From Desulforamulus reducens MI-1 (lineage in GTDB: Bacteria; Bacillota; Desulfotomaculia; Desulfotomaculales; Desulfotomaculaceae), in the NCBI RefSeq assembly GCF_000016165.1, contig NC_009253.1, positions 1,832,332-1,896,331 on the forward strand: a stretch of 64,000 bases of DNA. Direction: 5' to 3'. Below the pieces are notes generated by a model that was not told the DNA's origin, made no database searches, and saw nothing but the letters and a program-made list of their open reading frames with translations. The translations under genes were made by a program, and so were the position numbers. This document shows, piece by piece, positions 40,503 through 49,380 of the stretch. Position 1 is the first letter of the stretch. The number at the start of each line of letters is the position of its first letter.

Positions 40503-42368
40503 ATGATAGGCAAACTTCTGGGTAACCGTTATGAAATATTAGAACAATTAGGCGGCGGAGGCATGGCTCTGGTATGGAAAGGGAAGGATACCTTTTTAAA
40601 CCGGCTGGTTACCATTAAAGTGTTGAGGCCAGAATATGCCAGTGATCAAGAGTTTGTTCGCCGCTTCCGTCGGGAAGCCCAGGCTGTGGCCAGCCTGTCC
40701 CACCCCAATATTGTAAGCATATACGATGTCGGACAAGAAAATGAAAGTCATTACTTGGTCATGGAGTATGTTGATGGGGAAAGTCTTAAGGAAATGATTC
40801 GCAGAGAAGCGCCCCTGGCCCCATTTAGAGTTATTCAACTGGGGCGGCAAATTGCCGATGCCCTAGAACATGCCCATGAAAATAGTATTATTCACCGAGA
40901 TGTTAAGCCCCATAATATATTAATTACCAGAAGCGGACGGGCCAAGTTAACGGATTTTGGCATTGCCCAGGCCAGTGCTTCTACCATTACTCATACGGAT
41001 ACCATTGTTGGTTCAGTTCATTATATATCGCCGGAACAGGCCAAAGGGGAACCGGCTGGGCCAAAATCGGACATCTATGCCCTAGGTGTTGTTCTTTATG
41101 AAATGTTAACCGGACAGGTTCCTTACCAAGCCGATGGAGCAATTGGAGTGGCCCTAAAGCATATTCAAGAAGAGCCCCTTTCGTTAAGAGAAATAAACCC
41201 AAACGTTCCAGAGGACTTAGAAAAGGTCGTATTACGGGCCATGGATAAACGACAGGATAGAAGACATAAAAGTGCAAAGGCCTTAGGTGAAGACCTGGTT
41301 TCCATCAGTGATGAAACGAGGAATATGGTCCCCTATAATCATGAGGAAGAATATACTCGTGTTTTACCAAGTCCTGTCATTATAAAAAACGAAGCAAAGG
41401 CAAAATTCGCAGAAGAAAAACCTGTCAAGAAGAAGCAGATGAAACCAGCGGCTTGGGCCATGCTGGGCTTACTGGTTTTGTTACTTTTGGCCGGGTCTTA
41501 CTTTGCTCTTAGCAGTTATTTAAATGTTGGGGAAGTCAAAATTCCTAAGGTAACAGGAATGAAAGTGGATAAAGCTGAGAAAGTCTTGAAGGATCTTGGA
41601 CTCAGCGTAAATATTTCCAAAGTGTACCATGATACCATTGAAAAGGATTATGTCATATCCCAGGACCCAGAGGCTAATGAAGTTGTTAAAAAGGTGCGAC
41701 CCGTTACCCTGGTGGTTAGCCGTGGCCAGGACTTAGTTGAGGTACCGGATGTCATTAGGCTTCCTTATGATGAGGCGCGACTAACCTTACTAAATTTACA
41801 GTTTCAAGTTGATACACCCGATAGTGTATACAGCAATAGTATTGAAAAGGACAGGGTGGCAGAGCAAAAACCAGAGGGAAAAACCAAGGCACCTCGGGGC
41901 AGCCACGTAAAGTTAAGTCTCAGTCAGGGGCCAGAGCCGAAAATGCAAAAGGTTCCTAATCTTTCTGGTCTTACACAGGAAGCTGCTAGGGCTCAGCTAG
42001 CCAGTCTTGGACTTGAAATGGACGAAAACATTGACCAAAGGGAAAGTGATGAATATCTAAGTGGTCAGATTGTTGGCCAAGAACCGGCCCCTGGGAGTGA
42101 TCTGGCCGAGGGGAATAAGGTAAAGGTAACCATTAGTACTGGACCGGGACCTGTAGCAAAGCAAATGACAGTTACGATACATGTTCCGGATGACGGGAAA
42201 ACCCACGAGGTTAGAATAGAGACTGAAGATGTGAGAGGAAGATACAATCAATATATCAGTACGCATCAACCGGGAGACGATGTGACTAGAAATATACGGT
42301 TCTATGGAAAAGGAAAAGTAAGGGTTTATATAGATAATGTTTTACAGGAAGAGGAACCTATCGAATAA
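40503..42368 (+). CDS. prkC: PASTA-domain Ser/Thr protein kinase
   Basis: 621 residues. The cytoplasmic kinase domain (about 10-270) has LGGGGMALVWKG, VTIKVL with the ATP lysine, IIHRDVKPHN and DFGIA. A juxtamembrane segment and one helix (about 325-345) follow. Three extracellular PASTA repeats (about 350-420, 421-490, 491-560) are followed by a roughly 60-residue C-terminal domain. PASTA kinases sense muropeptides or lipid II and control cell wall growth and spore germination. The PP2C gene four genes upstream is the likely antagonist. Confidence 0.95.
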   Translation: MIGKLLGNRYEILEQLGGGGMALVWKGKDTFLNRLVTIKVLRPEYASDQEFVRRFRREAQAVASLSHPNIVSIYDVGQENESHYLVMEYVDGESLKEMIRREAPLAPFRVIQLGRQIADALEHAHENSIIHRDVKPHNILITRSGRAKLTDFGIAQASASTITHTDTIVGSVHYISPEQAKGEPAGPKSDIYALGVVLYEMLTGQVPYQADGAIGVALKHIQEEPLSLREINPNVPEDLEKVVLRAMDKRQDRRHKSAKALGEDLVSISDETRNMVPYNHEEEYTRVLPSPVIIKNEAKAKFAEEKPVKKKQMKPAAWAMLGLLVLLLLAGSYFALSSYLNVGEVKIPKVTGMKVDKAEKVLKDLGLSVNISKVYHDTIEKDYVISQDPEANEVVKKVRPVTLVVSRGQDLVEVPDVIRLPYDEARLTLLNLQFQVDTPDSVYSNSIEKDRVAEQKPEGKTKAPRGSHVKLSLSQGPEPKMQKVPNLSGLTQEAARAQLASLGLEMDENIDQRESDEYLSGQIVGQEPAPGSDLAEGNKVKVTISTGPGPVAKQMTVTIHVPDDGKTHEVRIETEDVRGRYNQYISTHQPGDDVTRNIRFYGKGKVRVYIDNVLQEEEPIE

Positions 42369-42400
42369 AAGAAGGAACCAAACCAAGGGAGTGCAGGTAT

Positions 42401-43279
42401 TTGTTTGAAGGGGTTTTAATAAGGGCCTACGGTGGTTTTTACTATGTAAAAAAGGGCGATGAAATCTGGGAATGCTCCCTAAGGGGGAAATTTCGGCTTG
42501 GCAAAAGCTCACCAGCCCTGGTGGGTGACCGTGTCATGGTAACGCCTGTCAGGCAGAATACAGGACGAATTGATGAAGTAATGCCAAGAAAGACAGAGCT
42601 GTTTCGACCAGCGGTTGCCAATATTGACCAAGCAGTGATTGTTTTTGCAGTGGAAAATCCCGAACCAAACATGACCCTTTTGGACCGCTTTCTTGTTCTT
42701 GCTGAGAATGCCGAAGTATTGCCGGTGGTATGTCTTAATAAAGGAGATCTCCTCACTTCTCGTAGAGATCATGAATGGCTCAAGCTATATAAAAGAATTG
42801 GCTATCCCACCATTATCACCAGCACTAAACTAGGTGAAGGCATTAACGAATTACGGCAGTTACTCATTGGTAAAACCACTGTATTTGCGGGTCCTTCGGG
42901 TGTAGGAAAATCCAGTTTACTAAATGCTATTCAACCGGGCTTGGAACTTAAAACAGGTGATATTAGCCATAAGCTAAAAAGAGGAAAACACACGACTCGT
43001 CACGTTGAATTACTCCCACTAAATAAAGGGGGCTATGTGGTGGATAGCCCTGGGTTTTCCAGCCTCGATCTACCACAGATGAACAAAGAAGATTTGGCAT
43101 ACTATTTCCCCGAATTTACTGGGTTTATTGCAGACTGTAAGTTTAATGGATGTCTGCATCATCGTGAACCCCAATGTGCAGTTAAGGATGCCTTAGATGC
43201 AGGTCTAATCAATAAAGAAAGATACCAAAACTATTTATTATTTTTGGAGGAAGTTCTTCAGCAAGAGAGGAGATACTAA
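42401..43279 (+). CDS. rsgA: Ribosome small-subunit GTPase A
   Basis: 292 residues. Circularly permuted GTPase that matures 30S subunits: OB domain, then NKGD (G4) near residue 111, GPSGVGKSSLLN (G1) near 166 and DSPGFSS (G3) near 212. A C-terminal zinc region has DCKFNGCLHHREPQC. Start is TTG at 42401 after CCAAGGGAG. In Bacillus it likewise follows prkC and precedes rpe. Confidence 0.95.
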   Translation: MFEGVLIRAYGGFYYVKKGDEIWECSLRGKFRLGKSSPALVGDRVMVTPVRQNTGRIDEVMPRKTELFRPAVANIDQAVIVFAVENPEPNMTLLDRFLVLAENAEVLPVVCLNKGDLLTSRRDHEWLKLYKRIGYPTIITSTKLGEGINELRQLLIGKTTVFAGPSGVGKSSLLNAIQPGLELKTGDISHKLKRGKHTTRHVELLPLNKGGYVVDSPGFSSLDLPQMNKEDLAYYFPEFTGFIADCKFNGCLHHREPQCAVKDALDAGLINKERYQNYLLFLEEVLQQERRY

Positions 43280-43281
43280 TA

Positions 43282-43938
43282 ATGATTAAGATTGCACCCT
43301 CCATTTTGTCAGCGGATTTCGCTAACCTTGCTCAATCAGTTCAGGTAGTGGAACAAGCAGGAGCTGAATACTTACATATTGATGTGATGGATGGTCATTT
43401 TGTACCCAATATAACCATTGGTCCCTTGATTGTTAAAGCCTTAAGACCCAATAGCAATATGGTATTTGATGTACACTTAATGATTAATAATCCCGATGCA
43501 TATGTTCCTGAATTTATAAAAGCAGGAGCAGACTTAGTTTGTGTCCACGCCGAAGCTTGCCCACATCTTCATCGGTCCCTTAGCCAAATAAAGGAGCTAG
43601 GCGCCAAGGTTGGTGTGGCCCTAAATCCGCATACACCGCTTAATGTGATTGAGTATGTACTACCTATGTTGGATTTGGTATTACTAATGACCGTAAACCC
43701 TGGTTTTGGTGGACAAAAATTTATTCCAGAAGTATTACCTAAAATCAAGATGTTGTCCAATATGATCCAGGAACGTGGTTTAGCCACGGAAATTGAAATT
43801 GATGGGGGAATCAATACAGAGACTGCTCCATTGGTTGCCCAGGCCGGAGCCAATGTTCTGGTAGCAGGTTCCGCCATTTTTGGTGCAACTAATCCTGCTC
43901 AGGCAGTTGCTGATATCCGAAAATCTGCAGGGGCTTAA
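43282..43938 (+). CDS. rpe: Ribulose-phosphate 3-epimerase
   Basis: 218 residues. TIM-barrel enzyme interconverting ribulose 5-phosphate and xylulose 5-phosphate. Motifs: APSILSADFANL at the N-terminus, HIDVMDGHFVPNITIGP near 34, MTVNPGFGGQKF near 137 and EIDGGIN near 172. It overlaps the ribosome site of rsgA's end with a two-base gap and closes the long housekeeping run. Confidence 0.96.
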   Translation: MIKIAPSILSADFANLAQSVQVVEQAGAEYLHIDVMDGHFVPNITIGPLIVKALRPNSNMVFDVHLMINNPDAYVPEFIKAGADLVCVHAEACPHLHRSLSQIKELGAKVGVALNPHTPLNVIEYVLPMLDLVLLMTVNPGFGGQKFIPEVLPKIKMLSNMIQERGLATEIEIDGGINTETAPLVAQAGANVLVAGSAIFGATNPAQAVADIRKSAGA

Positions 43939-43972
43939 TACCATTGCTCCAAACAAAAGGAGGTGGAAAGAG

Positions 43973-44041
43973 ATGGCTGTATGGAAATGTCAAAAATGCG
44001 GTGCCACCAAGGAAGATTATGTAAAGGATGAGGCAAAGTAA
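43973..44041 (+). CDS. 22-residue microprotein with one CxxC knuckle
   Basis: The frame reads MAVWKCQKCGATKEDYVKDE plus two residues and a stop. It is preceded by AAAGGAGGTGG at seven bases, one of the strongest ribosome sites in the window. The start resembles rubredoxin-like RCKP-type proteins (MAVWKCxxCGATKE-), but those continue to a second CxxC, absent here. It could be an intact microprotein that dimerises around a metal, or the remnant of a longer gene. It lies between rpe and a bidirectional terminator. Confidence 0.6.
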   Translation: MAVWKCQKCGATKEDYVKDEAK

Positions 44042-44086
44042 TATATTTCACATGGCTGAAAAGATGGACCACGGTAGAAAAAACAA

Positions 44087-44110
44087 ACTGCCGGAAACCC
44101 GGCAGTCTTT
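44087..44110. terminator. Bidirectional terminator between microgene and the minus-strand gene
   Basis: ACTGCCGG-AAAC-CCGGCAGT with CTTT on the plus side. On the minus strand the same stem is followed by TTTGTTTTTT. It would end both the rpe-side transcript and the minus-strand gene at 44109-44348. Confidence 0.8.
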
Positions 44111-44348
44111 AATTTGTGTTTTTTTCAGTTTCATTTACCATTTCTGATACCAGACGGAGGGTAGATACTGTGTTGGTGAGAAGGATCTCATAAAGCATAA
44201 TGGGTAAAACATCTTGCAGGGTAGCTCCCAACTCCCCGGATTGAACCTTCTTAGCAACAATATCACCTGCTCTGTTTAAACTGTTATTAACCAAAGTAAT
44301 AATTTCTTCTTGGTGCTCTTGAACAAATTTGTCAACATCGACGGTCAT
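44109..44348 (-). CDS. Unrecognised small helical protein
   Basis: 79 residues, predicted mostly helical, no Cys and no membrane segment. N-terminus MTVDVDKFVQEHQEEIITLV; the middle has a hydrophobic LPIMLYEILLTNTVSTLRLV stretch. I do not recognise a family. GGAAAGG lies about eleven bases before the ATG and a terminator follows the stop. A dimeric helical bundle is plausible, but no function can be inferred. Confidence 0.6.
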   Translation of the reverse strand: MTVDVDKFVQEHQEEIITLVNNSLNRAGDIVAKKVQSGELGATLQDVLPIMLYEILLTNTVSTLRLVSEMVNETEKNTN

Positions 44349-44441
44349 CTATAAACACGCCTTTCCGAGTTTTAATTTATTATAACCTTAGAATTATAGT
44401 TTTCCAACATAAACATTTTTTGTATTAATTGTTAAACCATA

Positions 44442-45153
<712 letters not shown>

Positions 45154-45195
45154 TTAAGTTAAAAAACTCTCGCTTGGCGAGGGTTTTTAACTTAA
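45154..45195 (+). terminator. Terminator of adk
   Basis: TTAAGTTAAAAAACTCTCGC pairs with GCGAGGGTTTTTAACTTAA (one mismatch or bulge). The core is AAACTCTCGC / GCGAGGGTTT with a three-base loop. It begins directly after the adk stop. Confidence 0.88.
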
Positions 45196-45226
45196 CTAAG
45201 ATAGCCGTACTTTACCATAGACCCCA

Positions 45227-45256
45227 CACTCCAAAAGTCCTTTTGGGGTGTTTTTT
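45227..45256 (+). terminator. Second terminator downstream of adk
   Basis: CACTCCAAAA and TTTTGGGGTG form a ten-base-pair stem (one GT pair) with loop GTCC, then TTTTTT. With the previous hairpin it isolates the sigma-54 regulator gene from adk. Confidence 0.85.
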
Positions 45257-45345
45257 ATTCCTTCATTCTGTCAAGTAGTTGTACATTTTTAGCCTCGGAT
45301 TTATTAAAACATTCTATAAAATTGCAGGATTTTTTACTGACAGTG

Positions 45346-45375
45346 TTGAACTTATTTTAAACATTAAAATATAGA
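45346..45375 (+). promoter_or_regulatory. Possible promoter of the first sigma-54 activator gene
   Basis: TTGAAC (45346-45351), 18 bases, TATAGA (45370-45375). It would start transcription within a few bases of the GTG at 45384, so either the leader is extremely short or translation starts further downstream. Confidence 0.35.
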
Positions 45376-45383
45376 ACCTGGAT

Positions 45384-47144
45384 GTGATTTGGGCTATGGG
45401 GATACATCATAAATTCTATCCGAGAGCTATCGACATGTACAGTTTGCCTGTCCAGGAAATTGATGAAACAGTTTCTGTTTTGGAAGGACAGAGGTTACTG
45501 GAATCGGGTCTATTGGGTGGCTTATTATTACAAAAATCAGATCAATATTTTGTTATAATGCCATCGGATATCTTCTGTGCAGCGGAGACGGATAGTTTAA
45601 GCAAAAGAGCTTGGCGGCCGGCCTTGTTTATAACAGAAGATTGTACAATGACTGAATTGCTTAAACAGTGGGGAAAGGCTCCTACTGCAATACCGGTTGT
45701 CAATAATACATCCAATAAACCCATAGGGCTTTTGGAGCCATTATCTGTAGCTAATGAAATATATGCTGGGTTTGTCAAGTTGAGGTGCTTTTTTGAGACA
45801 GTATTAGATCAGGTAAATGAAAGTATATGTGGAATTGACAAATTGCACAGGGTTATGATCTGGAACCCCAAAGCAGAAGAGCTTTACAATGTTAAAGCTG
45901 AAAAAATCCTTTCCGGACGTATAGAAGATTTCTTTTCCAACTTGCGTATTAGTAACTGTATGCATGAGAAAAAAGAGGTTAGGGGTCTATATCACCAACC
46001 CTGCGAGGGTGCCCATGTATTAATTAACTCGGCACCTGTTTTTGACTCTGGGAAGGTTATTGGCGGCCTAGCAGTTGAAAAGGATATTACAGAAATTGTT
46101 CAATTAAATCAAGAGTTGAATAAAGCCAGTACTCAGGTCAAGCTTTTAGAACAGGAAATTAGAAAAATATCTGGGCAAGATTGTGCTTTTAATAAACTAA
46201 TTGGACGCAGTGAGGCAATACAGAAGCTAATTGTGTTTGGCAAAAAGATTAGTGTCACCGAAGCGACAGTCCTTCTTCGGGGTGAGAGTGGTACAGGTAA
46301 AGAATTACTGGCCAGGGCCATTCACCAGAATAGTCCTCGTCATATGAATCCTTTTATTGTAGTCAATTGCGGAGCGATTCCCAATAACCTTTTCGAAAGT
46401 GAACTCTTTGGTTACGAAGGGGGCGCCTTTACCGGAGCTGATCGTAAAGGCAAACCGGGCATGTTTGAGCTGGCTAACGGAGGAACATTGTTTTTAGATG
46501 AAGTTGGCGAAATGCCCATAGAAATGCAAGCAAAACTACTTAGGGTATTGCAAGAGGGGACATTCTATCGGGTTGGTGGATCACAATCAGTCCATGTAAA
46601 TGTAAGGGTTTTGGCTGCCACCCACCGTAATTTAGAGGATATGATCAATCGGCGCCAATTTAGAGAGGATTTGTATTATCGTCTTAATGTTGTTGCTTTG
46701 GAAATACCCCCACTAAGAGACCGTAGGGAGGACATACCAGAGCTGGTTCATTTATTTATGCAGGAATTCTGTCAAAAGTATGATAAAAATATTAAAAAGA
46801 TTGAGCCTGCGGTTATGACAGCTTTCCTTGATTATACATGGCCAGGAAACGTCCGGGAGCTAAAAAATGCCGTTGAAAGATTGGTTGTTTTAACAGATGG
46901 AGACATCATTGATGAAGCAGCATTACCCGAAAACTTGAGAAGAAATACCTATATATCTTTGGTGACAAGTCCCGTCTCCCAGGGCAAATTAATGAATGTC
47001 GCAGTGGAAGCTGAGAAACAACTTATATTAAAAACCTTACAACAAGTAAGGGGAAACCGTTCAGAAGCAGCCAGAGTCCTTGGTATACCAAGGAGCACTT
47101 TATATTACAAGCTAAGACAACTGGGAATTCCCGCAAAGGGTTAA
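45384..47144 (+). CDS. Sigma-54-dependent activator with PAS domain (EBP 1)
   Basis: 586 residues. N-terminal sensor region (about 1-135, weakly CBS-like), PAS domain (about 140-255) and coiled linker. The AAA+ domain has Walker A GESGTGKE near residue 301, the sigma-54 contact loop GAFTGAD near 351, and LFLDEVGE. A Fis-type HTH (GNRSEAARVLGIPRSTLYYK) lies at the end. It activates sigma-54 RNA polymerase from upstream sites. The GTG start is weak; Met codons at 45396 and 45438 are alternatives. It is a close paralogue of the protein at 51898 and sits just upstream of the amino-acid ABC transporter. Confidence 0.88.
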   Translation: MIWAMGIHHKFYPRAIDMYSLPVQEIDETVSVLEGQRLLESGLLGGLLLQKSDQYFVIMPSDIFCAAETDSLSKRAWRPALFITEDCTMTELLKQWGKAPTAIPVVNNTSNKPIGLLEPLSVANEIYAGFVKLRCFFETVLDQVNESICGIDKLHRVMIWNPKAEELYNVKAEKILSGRIEDFFSNLRISNCMHEKKEVRGLYHQPCEGAHVLINSAPVFDSGKVIGGLAVEKDITEIVQLNQELNKASTQVKLLEQEIRKISGQDCAFNKLIGRSEAIQKLIVFGKKISVTEATVLLRGESGTGKELLARAIHQNSPRHMNPFIVVNCGAIPNNLFESELFGYEGGAFTGADRKGKPGMFELANGGTLFLDEVGEMPIEMQAKLLRVLQEGTFYRVGGSQSVHVNVRVLAATHRNLEDMINRRQFREDLYYRLNVVALEIPPLRDRREDIPELVHLFMQEFCQKYDKNIKKIEPAVMTAFLDYTWPGNVRELKNAVERLVVLTDGDIIDEAALPENLRRNTYISLVTSPVSQGKLMNVAVEAEKQLILKTLQQVRGNRSEAARVLGIPRSTLYYKLRQLGIPAKG

Positions 47145-47148
47145 ACAA

Positions 47149-47180
47149 TACCTCATGGGTCGGGAGGTGAGATTTTTTTT
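47149..47180 (+). terminator. Weak terminator between EBP 1 and the ABC operon
   Basis: TACCTC (47149-47154) pairs with GAGGTG (47164-47169), and eight T residues follow at 47173-47180. The short stem suggests partial termination. Confidence 0.45.
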
Positions 47181-47223
47181 AGATAATTAACAAGTTAAAA
47201 ATATTGAACGGAGGACAATAGAG

Positions 47224-48414
47224 ATGAAAAAAAATAAGTTATGGAAGGTTATGTCTCTGATGTTAGTTCTTTCTTTTCTCTTGGTCGGTTGCGGTGGAGA
47301 AGAGAAAAAGACCACCGAAGGAGATAAGGGATCTTCCAACGGCGAAAGCATTAAAATTGGATTTTTAGGAGCAAAAAACGGTAATCATGCTGCATTTGGC
47401 ATTCCTACTTTGGAAGGTATGAAGATGGCAGCAGAGGATATTAATAAAGCCGGCGGGTTACTGGGCAAAAAGATTGAAATTATTGAAGAAGACCATGGCA
47501 GCAAAAATACCGAAGGTGCTAACGTAACTCAAAAGCTTATTACCCGTGATAAGGTTGTAGCCATTGTAGGTGATCCCACCACTGCCATTACAAAAATTGC
47601 TGCACCCATCGCACAAGAGAAAAAGGTTGTATTGCTTTCTGCTGGTGCTGTAGGAACCGGTGTTGTGGAAAATGGTGACTACATTTTCCGTGATACACTA
47701 CTGGATGCCGTGGCGGCTCCTGCTGTTACCAAATATGTAAAAGAAAATCTTGGTTGGAAAAAAGTTGCTGTCATCACTTCGATGAATAATGACTATAGTG
47801 TTGGACTATCAAAATTATTCAGAGCCGCTTTAGTTGATAATGGTATTGAAATTGTAGCAGAACAAAGCATTCAAGACGGAGATCAGAACTTCAGTGCCCA
47901 GGTTACTGCCATTAAGGAGAAGAATCCTGACGGAATTGTTTTTACAGGCTATTACACTGAGGGTGGACTGTTTATGAAAGAAGTTCGTAAACAAGGCATG
48001 AAGACTGTTATGGTTGGCGGCGACGGTCTGTTGGGTGATGTTCTGATGAAGATGGGTGGAGAAGCTGTTGAGGGCAGCATGATTTATTGCGGCTTTGCAG
48101 CCGACGAGAACAAAGCAGGGGAGAAAACAAAGAAGTTTATTGAAGCTTATAAAACAGGAAATAATGGTACGCTGCCTGATATGTTTGCAGCCCAGGGCTA
48201 CGATGCTGTCATGCTTATTGCAGATGCCATAAAAGCAGCTAATAGTGATGTACCAGAAAAATTCCGTGCAGAATTGGCCAAAACGAAGGATTGGACAGGT
48301 GTGTCGGGCATCATTACATTCCAAGAAAACCGCGAACCTATCAAAAGTCCGGTTTACCTTTTGGAAGTGAAAGGCGGAAAATTTACTGTAAAAGAAACAG
48401 TAGAAATAAAATAA
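47224..48414 (+). CDS. LIV-type ABC transporter substrate-binding lipoprotein
   Basis: 396 residues. Lipoprotein signal with lipobox LLVGC near residue 22, then a Glu/Lys-rich linker. The periplasmic-binding-protein type I fold follows (IKIGFLGAKNGNHAAFG, GMKMAAEDINKAGGLLGKKI), typical of LivJ/BraC. It captures an amino acid outside the membrane. The neighbouring permease and ATPase genes complete the importer. The adjacent proline-oxidation operon suggests proline or a related amino acid as ligand; branched-chain amino acids are the family default. Confidence 0.9.
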   Translation: MKKNKLWKVMSLMLVLSFLLVGCGGEEKKTTEGDKGSSNGESIKIGFLGAKNGNHAAFGIPTLEGMKMAAEDINKAGGLLGKKIEIIEEDHGSKNTEGANVTQKLITRDKVVAIVGDPTTAITKIAAPIAQEKKVVLLSAGAVGTGVVENGDYIFRDTLLDAVAAPAVTKYVKENLGWKKVAVITSMNNDYSVGLSKLFRAALVDNGIEIVAEQSIQDGDQNFSAQVTAIKEKNPDGIVFTGYYTEGGLFMKEVRKQGMKTVMVGGDGLLGDVLMKMGGEAVEGSMIYCGFAADENKAGEKTKKFIEAYKTGNNGTLPDMFAAQGYDAVMLIADAIKAANSDVPEKFRAELAKTKDWTGVSGIITFQENREPIKSPVYLLEVKGGKFTVKETVEIK

Positions 48415-48431
48415 TTTTTATGACATAAAAG

Positions 48432-48466
48432 TTTGCAGCCATTGCTGTATTAGTAATGGCTGCAAA
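48432..48466 (+). other. Intercistronic stem-loop between binding protein and permease genes
   Basis: TTTGCAGCCATT and AATGGCTGCAAA form a perfect 12-base-pair stem with an 11-base loop, and no long T run follows. It probably stabilises the binding-protein mRNA or causes partial termination, giving more binding protein than permease, as in other ABC operons. Confidence 0.7.
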
Positions 48467-48497
48467 TTGTTCATACCCCGCAGGAAGGAAGGGTTTT

Positions 48498-49370
48498 ATG
48501 CTTGGACAGCAGCTACTTAATGGAATAACATTAGGTGCAACCTATGCGTTAATCGCCCTAGGTTACACGATGGTTTACGGTATTATTCAGTTGATTAACT
48601 TTGCCCATGGAGAAATCTATATGGTTGGTGCTTTTGTAGGGGTGTTAATGGTTACTGTTTTTCAACAGGGGTTAGCTGCTTCGTTGGTTGCTGCTATGCT
48701 TACCTGTATGGTTATCGGTGTATCCATTGAACGCATTGCTTATCGTCCCCTCCGCAGGTCCACTCGGTTAGCTCCGCTAATTTCTGCCATTGGAGTTTCT
48801 ATTTTTCTACAGACATTAATGACAAAGCTCAAAGGTCCACAACCTGTAGGGTTTCCCCATGTAATTGAAGATGCCATTTATAAATTTGCTTCAATTGAAA
48901 TCAGCAAGGTACAGATTATTATCTTAGTATTATCCAGCCTACTTATGGCAGGACTACATTTTATTGTGAAGTATGTTAAGATTGGTAAAGCCATGCGAGC
49001 TGCTTCGGAAGATTATGATACGGCAGCGTTAATGGGTATAAATGTCAACAGAGTTATCTCATTTACCTTTGCTATTGGATCAGCTCTGGCTGCAGCGGGT
49101 GGGGTACTGGTAGGGATTTATTTTAACTCTGTATCGCCGCTAATGGGAGTAACGGTAGGTTTAAAGGCCTTCTGTGCTGCTGTCTTAGGGGGGATCGGAA
49201 GTATACCAGGGGCCATGTTGGGAGGTTTGTTTTTAGGTGTGGCGGAGACCCTGGGCGTAGCCGGCGGTTTTGATTTATATAAAGACGCCATTGCCTTTAC
49301 CCTGTTAATTGTAGTTTTACTTTTCCGGCCCACGGGGTTGCTAGGACGGCCAATTCAAAGGAAAGTGTAG
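48498..49370 (+). CDS. LIV-type ABC transporter permease (LivH-like)
   Basis: 290 residues with about eight membrane helices. Family motifs: LLNGITLGATYALIALGYTM at the N-terminus, INFAHGEIYM near residue 34, RAASEDYDTAALMGINVNRV (ATPase-coupling loop) near residue 165, and GGIGSIPGAMLGG. The ATG at 48498 follows AGGAAGGAAGGG. In-frame codons from 48456 overlap the stem-loop and are rejected. Confidence 0.93.
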   Translation: MLGQQLLNGITLGATYALIALGYTMVYGIIQLINFAHGEIYMVGAFVGVLMVTVFQQGLAASLVAAMLTCMVIGVSIERIAYRPLRRSTRLAPLISAIGVSIFLQTLMTKLKGPQPVGFPHVIEDAIYKFASIEISKVQIIILVLSSLLMAGLHFIVKYVKIGKAMRAASEDYDTAALMGINVNRVISFTFAIGSALAAAGGVLVGIYFNSVSPLMGVTVGLKAFCAAVLGGIGSIPGAMLGGLFLGVAETLGVAGGFDLYKDAIAFTLLIVVLLFRPTGLLGRPIQRKV

Positions 49371-49380
49371 GTAAATTGCC

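Noticed and set aside
47181-47223. Sigma-54 promoter for the amino-acid ABC operon
   Set aside because: No GG-N10-GC element with a TGGC/TTGC context was found between EBP 1 and the binding-protein gene.
47830-48324. Open frame of 164 codons opposite the binding-protein gene
   Set aside because: Antisense to a well-supported LivJ-type protein. The product is a Cys/His/Phe-rich shadow with no motif.
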